64,000 nt of DNA from NCBI GenBank assembly GCA_965246835.1, contig CBDFFQ010000002.1, positions 496,001 through 560,000 of the forward strand, written 5' to 3'. The notes beneath the pieces are model-generated. The model saw only the letters and a program-made list of their open reading frames with translations. It ran no database searches and had not been told where the DNA came from. Numbering within the stretch: the stretch's first letter is position 1; each line of letters starts with the position of its first letter. The translations under genes and the position numbers were made by a program. The DNA is from JANPPS01 sp965246835 (lineage in GTDB: Bacteria; Pseudomonadota; Alphaproteobacteria; Acetobacterales; Acetobacteraceae). Positions 1-10,159 of this stretch are shown piece by piece.

Positions 1-2
1 GC

Positions 3-188
3 ATTGCGGACGGCCTGCCGGTGATCGGCCCGGCCCGCGCCACGGCCGACATCCTGTATGCCTTCGGCCATGGCCATGTCGGCCTGGCTGCCGGGCCGGT
101 CACCGGGCGGCTGGTGGCGGATCTGCTGGGCGGGCGCCAGCCAGTGATCGAACCGGGGCCATTCGCGCCCGGGCGGTTCCACCGATGA
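3..188 (+). CDS. FAD-dependent amino-acid oxidoreductase (DadA-like), C-terminal end only
   Basis: The gene enters from outside the window, and only about 61 C-terminal codons are visible before the TGA. The segment contains DGLPVIGPA, then a tyrosine, then FGHGHVGLAAGP. This is the closing FAD-contact region of the DAO family (D-amino-acid dehydrogenase or glycine/sarcosine oxidase type). These flavoproteins oxidise amino or imino acids and feed electrons to the respiratory chain or to oxygen. The substrate cannot be told from the tail. The family call is fairly safe; the exact enzyme is open. Confidence 0.75.
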   Translation: MADGLPVIGPARATADILYAFGHGHVGLAAGPVTGRLVADLLGGRQPVIEPGPFAPGRFHR

Positions 189-275
189 TGCGGCGGCGGC
201 GGTCTTCGGTAATATCGTGTTTGGTGGCTTGATGGGCGCGATGAGGGATAAAGACAGCGGTGCGTCGTGGAAATA

Positions 276-289
276 TGACAGCGCTGTCA
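276..289. promoter_or_regulatory. Perfect 14-bp palindrome, possible LacI-family operator
   Basis: TGACAGCGCTGTCA is an exact palindrome centred on CG, 74 bp before the start of the RraA-like gene. A central AGCGCT with symmetric arms is the usual form of LacI/GalR-family operators. No such regulator gene is in the window, so the regulator is inferred. It sits in the only sizeable gap before the RraA-dioxygenase pair and could control that pair. Confidence 0.45.
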
Positions 290-362
290 AACCTCAAGCT
301 GACGCTGGCCCGGCCTCCTTCGCCAAGCCGCAAAGCTGAAACTTCGCCAGGGAGCCCATGAT

Positions 363-1055
363 ATGACCGAGCTATACACCGCCGCCGACCTCAAGGCGCT
401 CGAGGCGTGGGACACCCCCACGATCTGCAACGGCCTCGAATTCATCGTGCCCGAGCGCCGGGCCATCGGTTTCACGACGGAGCCGATGGTCGCCGCCGAC
501 CGGTCATTGAAGCCGATTGTGGGCGTGGCCCGCGTCGGCACCATCCGCGCGCGGGAGGCGCCGCGCGGCCCCGTGGCGGACCGGCTCGACTGGTATGACT
601 ACGTGGCCGAGGCCGCGTTCCCGACCGTGGTCGTGCTGCAGGACCTCGATGACCGCCCGGGTTACGGCGCCTGGTGGGGCGAGGTGCATTCCACGGTGCA
701 CAAGGCGCTGGGGGCGCTCGGCTGCGTCACCAACGGGTCGTTCCGGGATTGCGACATGCTGGCGCCGGGGTTTCAGATCGTGGGCGGGCGCATCGGGCCC
801 AGCCACGCGCATGTGCACCTGGTCGGCTTCGGCGCCCCGGTCAACATCTTCGGCATGAACGTGGCGCATGGGGACGTGGTGCATGCCGATTTCCACGGTG
901 CCGTCGTAATCCCGGCAGAGGCCGTAACCCAATTACCCGGCGCCATCGCGCTCTCGATGCGGCGGGAGAAGGTGATCCTCGACATCTGCGCCAGCCCCGA
1001 TTTCTCCCCGGCCAAGCTGCGCGAAGCCGTCCGGCAATCCGGCGAGATCCACTAA
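363..1055 (+). CDS. RraA-family aldolase/decarboxylase-like protein
   Basis: A 230-residue protein of the RraA / 4-hydroxy-4-methyl-2-oxoglutarate aldolase family. The active-site region reads TNGSFRDCDML, which keeps the Arg-Asp pair that binds substrate and metal. Members cleave 4-hydroxy-4-methyl- or 4-carboxy-4-hydroxy-2-oxo acids to pyruvate in aromatic catabolism, or act as oxaloacetate decarboxylases. The start is ATG with GGGAG seven bases upstream. The intradiol dioxygenase begins 11 bp after its stop, so the two are probably co-transcribed. This fits a role in aromatic ring-fission catabolism, but the true substrate is unknown. Confidence 0.8.
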   Translation: MTELYTAADLKALEAWDTPTICNGLEFIVPERRAIGFTTEPMVAADRSLKPIVGVARVGTIRAREAPRGPVADRLDWYDYVAEAAFPTVVVLQDLDDRPGYGAWWGEVHSTVHKALGALGCVTNGSFRDCDMLAPGFQIVGGRIGPSHAHVHLVGFGAPVNIFGMNVAHGDVVHADFHGAVVIPAEAVTQLPGAIALSMRREKVILDICASPDFSPAKLREAVRQSGEIH

Positions 1056-1066
1056 GGGGAGCGGCC

Positions 1067-1936
1067 ATGCGCGACGCCGACGAGCATACCATCACCGAGG
1101 CCGTGCTGGAGCGTTTTGCGGGGACCCCCGATCCCCGCCTGCACACCCTGCTCGGTGCCCTGGTCCGCCACATGCATGCCTTCGTGCGCGAAACGGAACC
1201 GACCTTCGAGGAATGGCAGCACGCGATCGCCTATCTGACCCGCACCGGGCAGATGTGCGACGACAAGCGGCAGGAGTTCATCCTGCTGTCGGACGTGCTG
1301 GGCGTTTCGATGCTGGTGGACGCGATCAACCACCGCCAACCCGCGGGCGCCACAGAGACCACCGTGCTCGGCCCCTTCCATGTGCAGGGCGCGCCGCTTC
1401 CGGCGCATGGGGCGGACCTTGCCGTCGGCATGCCGGGCGAGCCGTTGCTGATCGAGGGCCGCGTGCTCTCCACCACCGGGGCGCCGCTGGCCGGCGCTGC
1501 GGTTGAGGTCTGGCAGTCCGACGCCGAAGGTTTTTACGACGTGCAGCGGCCCGAGCTCGATGGGCATGCGCTGCGCGCCACCTTCCACACCGACGCCGAG
1601 GGCCGGTTCCATTATTGGTCCATCAACCCGGCGCATTACCCGATCCCGGATGACGGCCCGGTCGGCGAGCTGCTGGCCGCCACGGACCGGCACCCGTTTC
1701 GCCCGGCGCATGTGCACTTCATGGTGTCGGCGCCGGGTCACGAGACGCTGGTGACGCATCTGTTCGCGGCTGACAGCCCGTATCTGGACAGCGACGCGGT
1801 ATTTGGCGTGAAGACCAGTTTGATCGAGGAGTTCGCCCCGCAACCTCCCGGCACCGCTCCGGATGGGAGGGTGCTGAGCCAGCCCTGGCGGCATCTCGCA
1901 CGGGATTTCGGGCTTAAGCCGGCCAGGGTTCCATGA
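1067..1936 (+). CDS. Intradiol ring-cleavage dioxygenase (catechol/hydroxyquinol 1,2-dioxygenase type)
   Basis: A 289-residue non-haem Fe(III) dioxygenase that opens catechol-like rings between the hydroxyl groups. The four iron ligands are visible: Tyr157 (GFYDVQ), Tyr191 (AHYPIPDD), His215 and His217 (RPAHVHF). The N-terminal helical dimerisation domain (about residues 10-100, with FILLSDVLGVSMLVDAI) is the type found in catechol and hydroxyquinol dioxygenases, not in the protocatechuate alpha/beta enzymes. The ATG follows an AGGGGAG site. Its reading frame stays open far upstream, but that part overlaps the aldolase and is not coding. It ends exactly where the convergent cytochrome b561 gene ends. 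Confidence 0.88.
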   Translation: MRDADEHTITEAVLERFAGTPDPRLHTLLGALVRHMHAFVRETEPTFEEWQHAIAYLTRTGQMCDDKRQEFILLSDVLGVSMLVDAINHRQPAGATETTVLGPFHVQGAPLPAHGADLAVGMPGEPLLIEGRVLSTTGAPLAGAAVEVWQSDAEGFYDVQRPELDGHALRATFHTDAEGRFHYWSINPAHYPIPDDGPVGELLAATDRHPFRPAHVHFMVSAPGHETLVTHLFAADSPYLDSDAVFGVKTSLIEEFAPQPPGTAPDGRVLSQPWRHLARDFGLKPARVP

Positions 1937-2494
1937 TCAGACCGACGTTCCCGGCCCGGCTCCCGGCAGCATGCGTCCCATGACCCCGTCCCGCTTGACC
2001 AAAAGATGATACAGCGCGCCAGCGACATGCAATGCGATCAGCGCCAGCACGGCTATGGCCAGCACGCCATGCACATCCCCCACGGCCTCCCCGAGGGCCT
2101 TGTCCGGCCCGACCAGCGCCGGCAGGCCGATCCCGAACACGCGCGGCGTGACGCCGAAGGCATTGGCCGACACCCAGCCTAGGGCCGGCAGCACGATCAG
2201 CACCGCATAGAATGCCCAATGTATCGCCCGGGACAGGAGGCGCATTGAGGGCGGCAAATCCGCGGGTGGCGGCGGGGGCGTGTGGCTGAGCCGCCAGGCC
2301 AGGCGCAGCACCATCACGATCAGGATCGCGGCGCCGATCGACAGATGCCAGGAATCGATCGCGTCCTCCGCCGATTTTGGCAGCACATAGGGCAGGATCA
2401 GCTTGGTCGCGTATTGGCCCAGCAACAGCGCCACGATCAGCCAATGGAAACTGCGGGCGATGGTGCCGTAGGTGGTCGGGATCGGTGCGGGCAT
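1937..2494 (-). CDS. Cytochrome b561 family protein
   Basis: A 185-residue four-helix membrane haem protein of the bacterial cytochrome b561 / CybB family. It moves electrons from the quinone pool, some members acting as superoxide:quinone oxidoreductases. Histidines expected as haem ligands lie in the helices: RSFHWLIVALLLGQY, DSWHLSIGAAIL, RAIHWAFYAVL and ALHVAGALYHLL. The start at MPAPIPTTYG is preferred because AGGAGC lies just upstream; the longer open frame upstream has no matching site. It is divergent from the hydroxyacid dehydrogenase and convergent with the dioxygenase. Confidence 0.87.
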   Translation of the reverse strand: MPAPIPTTYGTIARSFHWLIVALLLGQYATKLILPYVLPKSAEDAIDSWHLSIGAAILIVMVLRLAWRLSHTPPPPPADLPPSMRLLSRAIHWAFYAVLIVLPALGWVSANAFGVTPRVFGIGLPALVGPDKALGEAVGDVHGVLAIAVLALIALHVAGALYHLLVKRDGVMGRMLPGAGPGTSV

Positions 2495-2594
2495 GGAATG
2501 CTCCTCAGACGCTCCTATCATGGCGTCGCCCCGCACGATCGCCAACCGAACCCATCGTCTCGACAGCCGGCCCGGGCTCTTGCAGCATGGAGGC

Positions 2595-3533
2595 ATGATC
2601 CTTCTCGTGAACTCCGGCGGGGCCGAGGCCGTGCCGGACTGGCAGGCCTTGTTCGCCCAAGCCGCCCCCGACCTCGACGTGCGCTGGATCGACGATCCCA
2701 CGGTGGATCCCGCGGACGTGCGCTACGTCCTGGTTTATGACCCGCCGCTCGGCCGGCTCGCGGCGCTGCCGAACCTGAATGTGATCCTCAGCGCCGCGGC
2801 CGGGGTGGATCACATCACCCGCGATCCCAGTTGGCCACGCCATCTACCGCTGGTGCGCATGGGCGGTGACGAAACCTGCCAGCGCATGAGCGAGTATGTC
2901 TGCCTGGCCGCCCTCAGCATGCTTCGCGACATGCCGCGCATCATCGTGCAGCAGGCAGCCCGGCACTGGGATAGCTTCGACATGGACCGCACGGCGCCCG
3001 ACACGCGCGTTGGCATCATGGGGCTCGGCAACCTCGGCGCCCACGCTGCGGGCATGCTGCGCGGGCTGGGCTTCCCCGTCGCCGGTTGGTCCCGCAGCCG
3101 CAAGGGCCTGCCCGGCTTGCAGTGTTTCGCGGGCGCGGAAGAGCGGGACGCCTTCCTCGCGCAATCCGACATCCTGGTCTGCCTCCTGCCGGACACGGCG
3201 GGCACGCGCGGCGCCATCCGGGCCGAGACACTCGCCAAGCTGCCGCGCGGCGCCAGCCTGATCAACGCCGGGCGCGGGCCGCAGGTGGTGGTAACGGATG
3301 TGCTGGCGGCACTCGATACCGGGCACCTTAGTTCCGCGATGCTGGACGTGTTCGATCCGGAACCTCTCCCGCCCGATCATCCGGTCTGGACCCACAAGCG
3401 CGTGATCGTGACGCCCCACACCGCCTCCACCGCTTCCCGCCCGGCGCGCGCGCGCTACGTGGCAGAGGCCATCGCCCGGTTCGAGCGCGGGGACCCGCTG
3501 CCCAATGTCTTCGATCCGGCGCGCGGATATTGA
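2595..3533 (+). CDS. D-2-hydroxyacid dehydrogenase, glyoxylate/hydroxypyruvate reductase A type
   Basis: A 312-residue NAD(P)H-dependent dehydrogenase. The Rossmann motif GIMGLGNLGAHAAG is near residues 140-150 and is followed by a basic stretch (GWSRSRKG) suited to NADP. The C-terminal catalytic part ends with TPHTAS, which carries the active-site His. GhrA-type enzymes reduce glyoxylate and hydroxypyruvate, and that fits the other glyoxylate genes in this window. The ATG at MILLVNSGG has GGAGG upstream. The class II aldolase follows 52 bp later and may share its transcript. Confidence 0.85.
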   Translation: MILLVNSGGAEAVPDWQALFAQAAPDLDVRWIDDPTVDPADVRYVLVYDPPLGRLAALPNLNVILSAAAGVDHITRDPSWPRHLPLVRMGGDETCQRMSEYVCLAALSMLRDMPRIIVQQAARHWDSFDMDRTAPDTRVGIMGLGNLGAHAAGMLRGLGFPVAGWSRSRKGLPGLQCFAGAEERDAFLAQSDILVCLLPDTAGTRGAIRAETLAKLPRGASLINAGRGPQVVVTDVLAALDTGHLSSAMLDVFDPEPLPPDHPVWTHKRVIVTPHTASTASRPARARYVAEAIARFERGDPLPNVFDPARGY

Positions 3534-3585
3534 CCGTGGCCCCGCCCCGGGCCGATCATGCTGCACCTGCACGGAGGTCTGCTCC

Positions 3586-4352
3586 ATGAACGTCGCCACG
3601 CCCCCATCCTCGCTCGCCGGCTGCTCCACGGAGGAGTGGCAGGTCCGCTGCGACGTCGCGGCGCTCTATCGGCTGGTCGCGCATTTTCGGATGACGGACC
3701 TGATTTACACCCACATCAGCGCGCGGCTGCCGGGGCCGGAGCATCATTTTCTGATCAACCAGTATGGCGTGCAGTTCCACGAGATGCGCGCCTCCGACCT
3801 GGTGCGGATCGATATGGACGGGCGGATCGTTCAGGATGGCATCAGCCGCCGGGTGAACGCGGCCGGGTTCTGCATCCACTCCGCCATCCACATGGCCCGG
3901 CACGACCTCATGTGCGTCGTGCACACCCACACGGCCGCGGGCATGGCGGTGGCCGCGCAGAAGCACGGGCTGCTGCCGATCAGCCAGCATGCGCTGAAAT
4001 TCTACGGGCACCTCGCCTATCACGGGTATGAGGGCATCGCGCTCGACCTCGATGAGCGGGAGCGGCTGGTGCGGGACCTCGGTGACCACAAGGCGATGAT
4101 CCTGCAGAACCACGGGTTGTTGGTCGCCGGCCGCACGATCCCTGAGGCGTTCAACCAGATCTACTACCTGGAGCGCGCGTGCCAGGCGCAGGTCGCGGCC
4201 TTGGCGGGCGGGGCGGAGCTGGTCACGCCGCCGGAAGCCGTGCGCCTGCACACCGCGCAGCAATTCCAGCGGGAGGACGCGCTGGAGCATTATCATATGA
4301 TGTGGGAGAGCTGCCTCCGTCTGGTGGAAAATGACCGTCCGGATTACCGCGC

Positions 4353-4356
<4 letters not shown>
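3586..4356 (+). CDS. Class II aldolase/adducin family protein
   Basis: A 256-residue protein of the FucA/AraD/adducin fold. Zn-ligand histidines appear in VVHTHTAAGMAVA and in the later LQNHGLLVAGRT segment. The upstream motif THISAR and the segment YYLERACQAQV are typical of members annotated as class II aldolase/adducin family rather than true fuculose-phosphate aldolases. Substrate unknown. The start has GGAGG 10 bp upstream. Its stop codon overlaps the proposed CTG start of the following ABC ATPase, which suggests translational coupling. Confidence 0.85.
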
Positions 4357-5335
<979 letters not shown>

Positions 5336-5339
<4 letters not shown>

Positions 5340-6409
5340 CGGCGGTGCTGGAAGTGGACGGCCTGGCCAAGCACTACCCTATCAGGGCCGGGTTCCTGCG
5401 CCGGGCGCAGGGCGTGGTGCGGGCGGTGGACGGCGTGTCGTTCGCCGTGCAACCGGGCGAGACCCTGGCGCTGGTCGGCGAAAGCGGCTGCGGCAAGAGC
5501 ACCACGGCGAGGCTCGCCTTGCGGCTGATCGAGCCCACCGCCGGCCGCGTGCGGTTCGAGGGGCAGGACATCACCGGCCTTGCCGGCGTCACGCTTCGCA
5601 AGCTGCGGCGGCGGATGCAGATGGTGTTCCAGGACCCGTTCGCCTCGCTCAATCCGCGCATGCAGGTGCAGGATATCGTGGGGGAGCCGCTGCTGATCCA
5701 CGCCATCGGGGACGCGGCGGCTCGGCGGGACCGGGTGGCATCCTTGCTCAGCCTCGTCGGCCTGGCACCCTATCACGCCACGCGCTACCCGCACGAGTTC
5801 AGCGGCGGTCAGCGGCAGCGGATCGGCATCGCCCGTGCGCTGGCCGTGGAGCCCGCGCTGATGGTGCTGGACGAGCCCGTGAGCGCGCTCGATGTGTCGA
5901 TCCAGGCGCAGGTGGTGAACCTGCTGCGCGATCTGCAACAGCGGCTCGGCCTCAGCTATCTGTTCATCGCGCACGATCTGGCGGTCGTGAAGCACGTGGC
6001 GGACCGGGTGGCGGTCATGTATCTGGGACGCATCGTGGAGATCGGGCCGAAGGCGCAGGTGTTCGCCAATCCGCGCCATCCCTATACCCGCGTGCTCCTC
6101 GCGGCCATCCCGCGGCCGGACCCGCATCGCCGCGTGACCCGGCCGGCGCCGGACGCCGCCACGCTGGACGTGCCGAGCCCGGCCGATATCCCGCCGGGAT
6201 GCCGCTTTCACCCGCGCTGCGCCTTTGCCATCGATCGCTGCCGAACCGAGGATCCCACCTTGCGCCTCATCGACCCCCTGCATCAATCTGCCTGCCACTT
6301 GGCCGAGAGCCTGCCGCCCGTGCCGGCGCTGGTGACGGCGACGGGCTCGGCCGTCACGGCCCGGCGGCTCGCTTTGTATGCCGACCGTCGCACCGGGCCC
6401 GGCGCATGA
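5336..6409 (+). CDS. ABC transporter ATP-binding protein, dipeptide/oligopeptide (DppF) type
   Basis: A 357-residue partner of the preceding ATPase. Walker A is GESGCGKST, the signature FSGGQRQRI, Walker B MVLDEPVSALDV, and the C-terminal tail PGCRFHPRCAFAIDRC. The start is TTG, embedded in a TTGA overlap with the upstream stop, so translation is probably coupled. DppD/DppF pairs form the heterodimeric motor of peptide, nickel or glycoside importers. The substrate cannot be read here because no binding protein is present. The stop overlaps the ATG of the alcohol dehydrogenase (ATGA). Confidence 0.87.
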
Positions 6410-7590
6410 GTGCGGTCATCGTCTCGCCCCGGCTCATGCGCGTGGGGGGCGGCGCCGTGGCGGAGATTGCGGAGGTCCTGGCGACATTCGGCCTCTCCCG
6501 GCCGTTGGTGGTGACGGACTCTTACATGGTCCGTTCCGGCCTGGTCCGCCGCTGCATCGATCCACTCGAAGCAGCCGGGCTGACGATCGCGGTGTTCAGT
6601 GACACCGTGCCGGAGCCGACGGATGCGGTGATCGAGGCCGGGGTGCAGGTGATGCAGGGGGGCTCGTTCGATTGTTTGATTGGGTTCGGCGGCGGCTCCC
6701 CGATCGATACCGCGAAGGCAATGACCATCCTCGCTGCCGGCCGCGCAGCCCGGCCCGGCGCGTTGATGCGGGACTTCAAGGTGCCGGTGCAGAACGATGC
6801 CCCGGGCCTGCCGGTGATCGCAGTGCCGACCACGGCAGGGACCGGAAGCGAAGCCACGCGCTTCACCGTCATCACCGACACCGAGCGCGGCGAAAAAATG
6901 CTGATCGCGGGGCTCGCGGCGCTGCCCTGGGCAGCGGTGGTGGATTACGAGCTGACCTTTTCCGTGCCCCGGCGCATCACGGCCGACACCGGCGTGGACA
7001 GCCTGACGCATGCGCTGGAGGCCTATGTGTCGCGCCGGGCCAACCCGTATTCCGATACCCAGGCCCTGGCAGCGATGGCGCTGATCGGCGCGAATTTGCG
7101 CCGGGCCTTTGCCGAGCCGGGCGATGCCGGGGCGCGGGCGGCGATGATGATGGGCTCGCTACAGGCCGGGATCGCGTTCAGCAACAGCTCGGTGGCGTTG
7201 GTGCACGGCATGAGCCGCCCGATCGGCGCCCATTTCCACGTGCCGCACGGCATGAGCAATGCCATGTTGCTGCCGGCCGTGACGCGCTTCGGCCTGGCGT
7301 CCGCGACGGCACGGTATGCCGAAGCGGCCCGCGTGATCGGCTTTGCCGATCGGGCCGACCCCGACGAGATCGCGGCGGAAAAGCTGGCCGACGGTCTCAC
7401 GACCTTGAACCGGGACCTCGATGTGCCAAGCCCGGCCGCGTTCGGCATCGACCGTCGCGAATGGGACGCGAAGCTCGGCACCATGGCAGAGCAAGCCCTG
7501 GCGTCCGGCAGCCCCGGCAACAATCCGCGCGTCCCCACGCGGGATGAGATCGTCGCGCTGTACGGCCTGGTGTGGGACCGCAACGCCTAG
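6406..7590 (+). CDS. Iron-containing alcohol dehydrogenase
   Basis: A 394-residue group III (Fe-dependent) dehydrogenase. The NAD-binding GGGSPIDTAKA motif is near residue 97. The metal-binding histidines lie in DTGVDSLTHALEAYVS and in the HGMSRPIGAHFHVPHG segment. The family oxidises primary alcohols or reduces aldehydes, using NAD(P). Maleylacetate reductase is a cousin but normally has GGGSTIGLGKA, so that is less likely. The ATG overlaps the upstream stop codon. The frame remains open upstream for hundreds of codons only because it is antiphase to the ABC genes. Confidence 0.88.
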   Translation: MSAVIVSPRLMRVGGGAVAEIAEVLATFGLSRPLVVTDSYMVRSGLVRRCIDPLEAAGLTIAVFSDTVPEPTDAVIEAGVQVMQGGSFDCLIGFGGGSPIDTAKAMTILAAGRAARPGALMRDFKVPVQNDAPGLPVIAVPTTAGTGSEATRFTVITDTERGEKMLIAGLAALPWAAVVDYELTFSVPRRITADTGVDSLTHALEAYVSRRANPYSDTQALAAMALIGANLRRAFAEPGDAGARAAMMMGSLQAGIAFSNSSVALVHGMSRPIGAHFHVPHGMSNAMLLPAVTRFGLASATARYAEAARVIGFADRADPDEIAAEKLADGLTTLNRDLDVPSPAAFGIDRREWDAKLGTMAEQALASGSPGNNPRVPTRDEIVALYGLVWDRNA

Positions 7591-7603
7591 GGTCGTGATT
7601 GCG

Positions 7604-10156
7604 CTATCCCGGGACCCCCTCCAGGGCGGTCGTGAACGAATATCGCTCCAGGGACACGGCGGCGAGTGGTTTCGGCTTGCTGAACAGGTAACCCTGGACC
7701 TGCTGGCAGCCTTCCTCGCGCAAGATGGCGAGCTGTCCGGCCGTCTCGACCCCTTCGGCCGTGATGCTGATCCCGAGCGAGTTTCCCATGGCGATCACGG
7801 CGCGGACGATGGCGATGGAGTCCTCGCTGTCTTCGAGATGCCGGATGAAGCTCTGGTCGATCTTCAACTTGTCGAAAGCGAAGCGCCTGAGGTAGCTGAG
7901 CGAGGAGTATCCGGTCCCGAAATCGTCCATCGAGATCCGGACGCCGCGTGACCGGATCTTGCGTAAGGTCAGCAATGTCTCCCCGGTATCTTGGAGAAGC
8001 AGCGATTCGGTGATTTCGAGTTCCAGCCGGTGCGGCGCGAGACCGGAGCGGGCGAGCGCGGCTTCGACCTCCTCGACGATCGCTCCGTTACGAAACTGCA
8101 CGGGCGACAGGTTGACCGCGATGCTGACATGGTCCGGCAAAGTCATTGCGTCGTGACAGGCGCGGTCGAGAACGAACGCGCCAAGCGGCACGATGAGACC
8201 TGCCTCTTCGGCTAGGGGGATGAAGTCAGCCGGTGAGACCATGCCGCGGACGGGATGGTTCCAGCGGACGAGAGCCTCGAAGCCGCCGATCTTCCCATTC
8301 TGTGTAGCGACCAGCGGCTGGTAGAAGACTTCGAACTGCTCTTCGGCGATGGCCTGCCGCATATCGTATTCGAGGCCGCGACGCGCCTGCATGCGGGTGT
8401 TCATCTCCGGCTCGAAGAAGCGGTAGGTATTGCGGCCATCGGCCTTGGCCCGATAGAGGGCCAAGTCTGCGTTCTTCAACAGGTCATCGGACGAGGCGGA
8501 CCGGTCGGACGCGGTGGCAATGCCGATACTGGTGCCGATCGCGATCGAATGACCATCGACCACGAACGGCGCGTTGAGCGCCGTAATGAGCCGAACAGCC
8601 AAGGACGTGGCCGCGCCAGGCTGATCTGCGGCGGACTGGATGACGGCGAACTCGTCCCCGCCGAGCCGCACGACGAGGTCGCTGTCCCGTGTCTCTGCCA
8701 TGAGGCGTTGCGCGACGATCTTGAGCAGAGAGTCACCGACCGGGTGCCCCAAGGTGTCGTTCACGACTTTGAAGCGATCCAGGTCGAGGCAGAGGACGGC
8801 GATACTGTTGCCGCAATTCAGCCTCGCAAGTTCATCGGATAGGAACTCGCCGAAGCGCAATCGGTTCGGAAGACCCGTCAATGCGTCGTGGCGGGCCATG
8901 TGTGCCAGCCGGGCTTCGATACGATGGCGTTCGGTCACGTCCTCATAGGTCAATACCCAACCGCCACCCTCCATGGAGCAATGCGAGATTGCAATAAGGC
9001 GGCCATCTGCGAATTCCTGGAGGGCAACGCCGTTGGGTTGGGCGAGGAAGGCTTGGCGCGATGCGAACAGTTCGTCCAGTGTCACGCCTGGATGGTAGCC
9101 GGCCGTGATGCTGAGCCCGATCAGCTCTTTATAGGTCATGCCGACCCGCATGTCTTCAGGCCTGGCACCCAGGATGTCACAGTAGCGCCGGTTGTATATG
9201 ACCAATACACCCGCGCTATCGAACATGCATAGACCCTGAGACATATTGTTCAAGGCCGTCTCAAGACGAATTCCAGTCTTTTTAAGATCTTCTTCATGCA
9301 GACCACCCTGCCGCATGTCTTCTTTGAAGACCTGGATCGCCCGGGCCATGGCACCAATCTCGTCCGCATCACTCAGCGAGGGAATCGGAACCGAGTGCTC
9401 ACGGTTAGCCAGCTTCAGGATGGCATGCTGAAGTCGCCAGAACCGCTTCAGCATGCTTTGCGAGACGGCTAGGCTGCACAATCCGATGCCCAGGATAATG
9501 GCCGTCGTTACGTAGATCCAATCGACCATGCGGTCAGCGTTCCGAAGTAAATCCTCGACCTCTGTATTGAGAAGTTCCGTCTGCTCCTCTCGCCATTGCG
9601 CGACGAGTTGCCGCGCGTTTTCCGCGGCAGGCTCATACTGTCTTTCGAGGGTTTCAAGCGCCTGGTCCTGGGCGAAGTAGTGTGACAGGTCGAGCACACG
9701 CTCGCCCGCGGCAAAAAGCGGCGGCAGAGCGCCAGTCAATTTTGCAGATAGCTCGTGCCAGGCTTTGTCCCGGTTCGTCCCAACCCAATCTTCGACGCCC
9801 TCATTTGCCCCGCCCCGGTCTGGCCCTCCGTGGCCAGCTCCCCGGGCCCGCATCACCCCGTCGGCAAGTTCGCTTTCGACCGCGACCTTGATCCGCCAGG
9901 CTTGCTCGATCTTTGCGCGGTCCAACAAGGCGGGCGCGCTGCCGATCAGTCCAGCGTGCCGCTGCATCAGCAGCTCCAATCGGCTCGCCAGACGGCTGCC
10001 GCCGATTCCACGCTCCAGTAGAGCATGGGCCGTCATTTTCGTCTGGGAGGAGAGATAGATCGACGACACAGCCGACATGACCACCGCAACCAGCGCCATG
10101 GCCGCCATGACCCTGAGCTTGCGACCCACGCTGAGTTGGTGGAGCGGCCTTGCCAT
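7604..10156 (-). CDS. Membrane sensor with PAS, GGDEF and EAL domains (c-di-GMP turnover)
   Basis: An 850-residue signalling protein. A membrane helix near residues 15-33 is followed by a periplasmic helical region of about 160 residues, a second helix (WIYVTTAIILGIGLCSLAV), a HAMP-like linker, a PAS domain (about 290-400), GGDEF and EAL. GGDEF is at 499-503 and is intact; RDSD five residues before it is a complete inhibitory site. EAL is at 627-629, and the later EAL-domain residues (NLSP, EITES, DDFGTG, KIDQSF, AEGVET) are present. Both activities therefore look possible. It lies 3 bp downstream of a PstS-like gene, which suggests that the binding protein supplies its periplasmic signal. 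Confidence 0.92.
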   Translation of the reverse strand: MARPLHQLSVGRKLRVMAAMALVAVVMSAVSSIYLSSQTKMTAHALLERGIGGSRLASRLELLMQRHAGLIGSAPALLDRAKIEQAWRIKVAVESELADGVMRARGAGHGGPDRGGANEGVEDWVGTNRDKAWHELSAKLTGALPPLFAAGERVLDLSHYFAQDQALETLERQYEPAAENARQLVAQWREEQTELLNTEVEDLLRNADRMVDWIYVTTAIILGIGLCSLAVSQSMLKRFWRLQHAILKLANREHSVPIPSLSDADEIGAMARAIQVFKEDMRQGGLHEEDLKKTGIRLETALNNMSQGLCMFDSAGVLVIYNRRYCDILGARPEDMRVGMTYKELIGLSITAGYHPGVTLDELFASRQAFLAQPNGVALQEFADGRLIAISHCSMEGGGWVLTYEDVTERHRIEARLAHMARHDALTGLPNRLRFGEFLSDELARLNCGNSIAVLCLDLDRFKVVNDTLGHPVGDSLLKIVAQRLMAETRDSDLVVRLGGDEFAVIQSAADQPGAATSLAVRLITALNAPFVVDGHSIAIGTSIGIATASDRSASSDDLLKNADLALYRAKADGRNTYRFFEPEMNTRMQARRGLEYDMRQAIAEEQFEVFYQPLVATQNGKIGGFEALVRWNHPVRGMVSPADFIPLAEEAGLIVPLGAFVLDRACHDAMTLPDHVSIAVNLSPVQFRNGAIVEEVEAALARSGLAPHRLELEITESLLLQDTGETLLTLRKIRSRGVRISMDDFGTGYSSLSYLRRFAFDKLKIDQSFIRHLEDSEDSIAIVRAVIAMGNSLGISITAEGVETAGQLAILREEGCQQVQGYLFSKPKPLAAVSLERYSFTTALEGVPG

Positions 10157-10159
10157 CCC

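Noticed and set aside
674..1066. N-terminal extension of the dioxygenase over the RraA gene
   Set aside because: The extension has no domain character; the ATG at 1067 has a ribosome site and gives the family's normal length.
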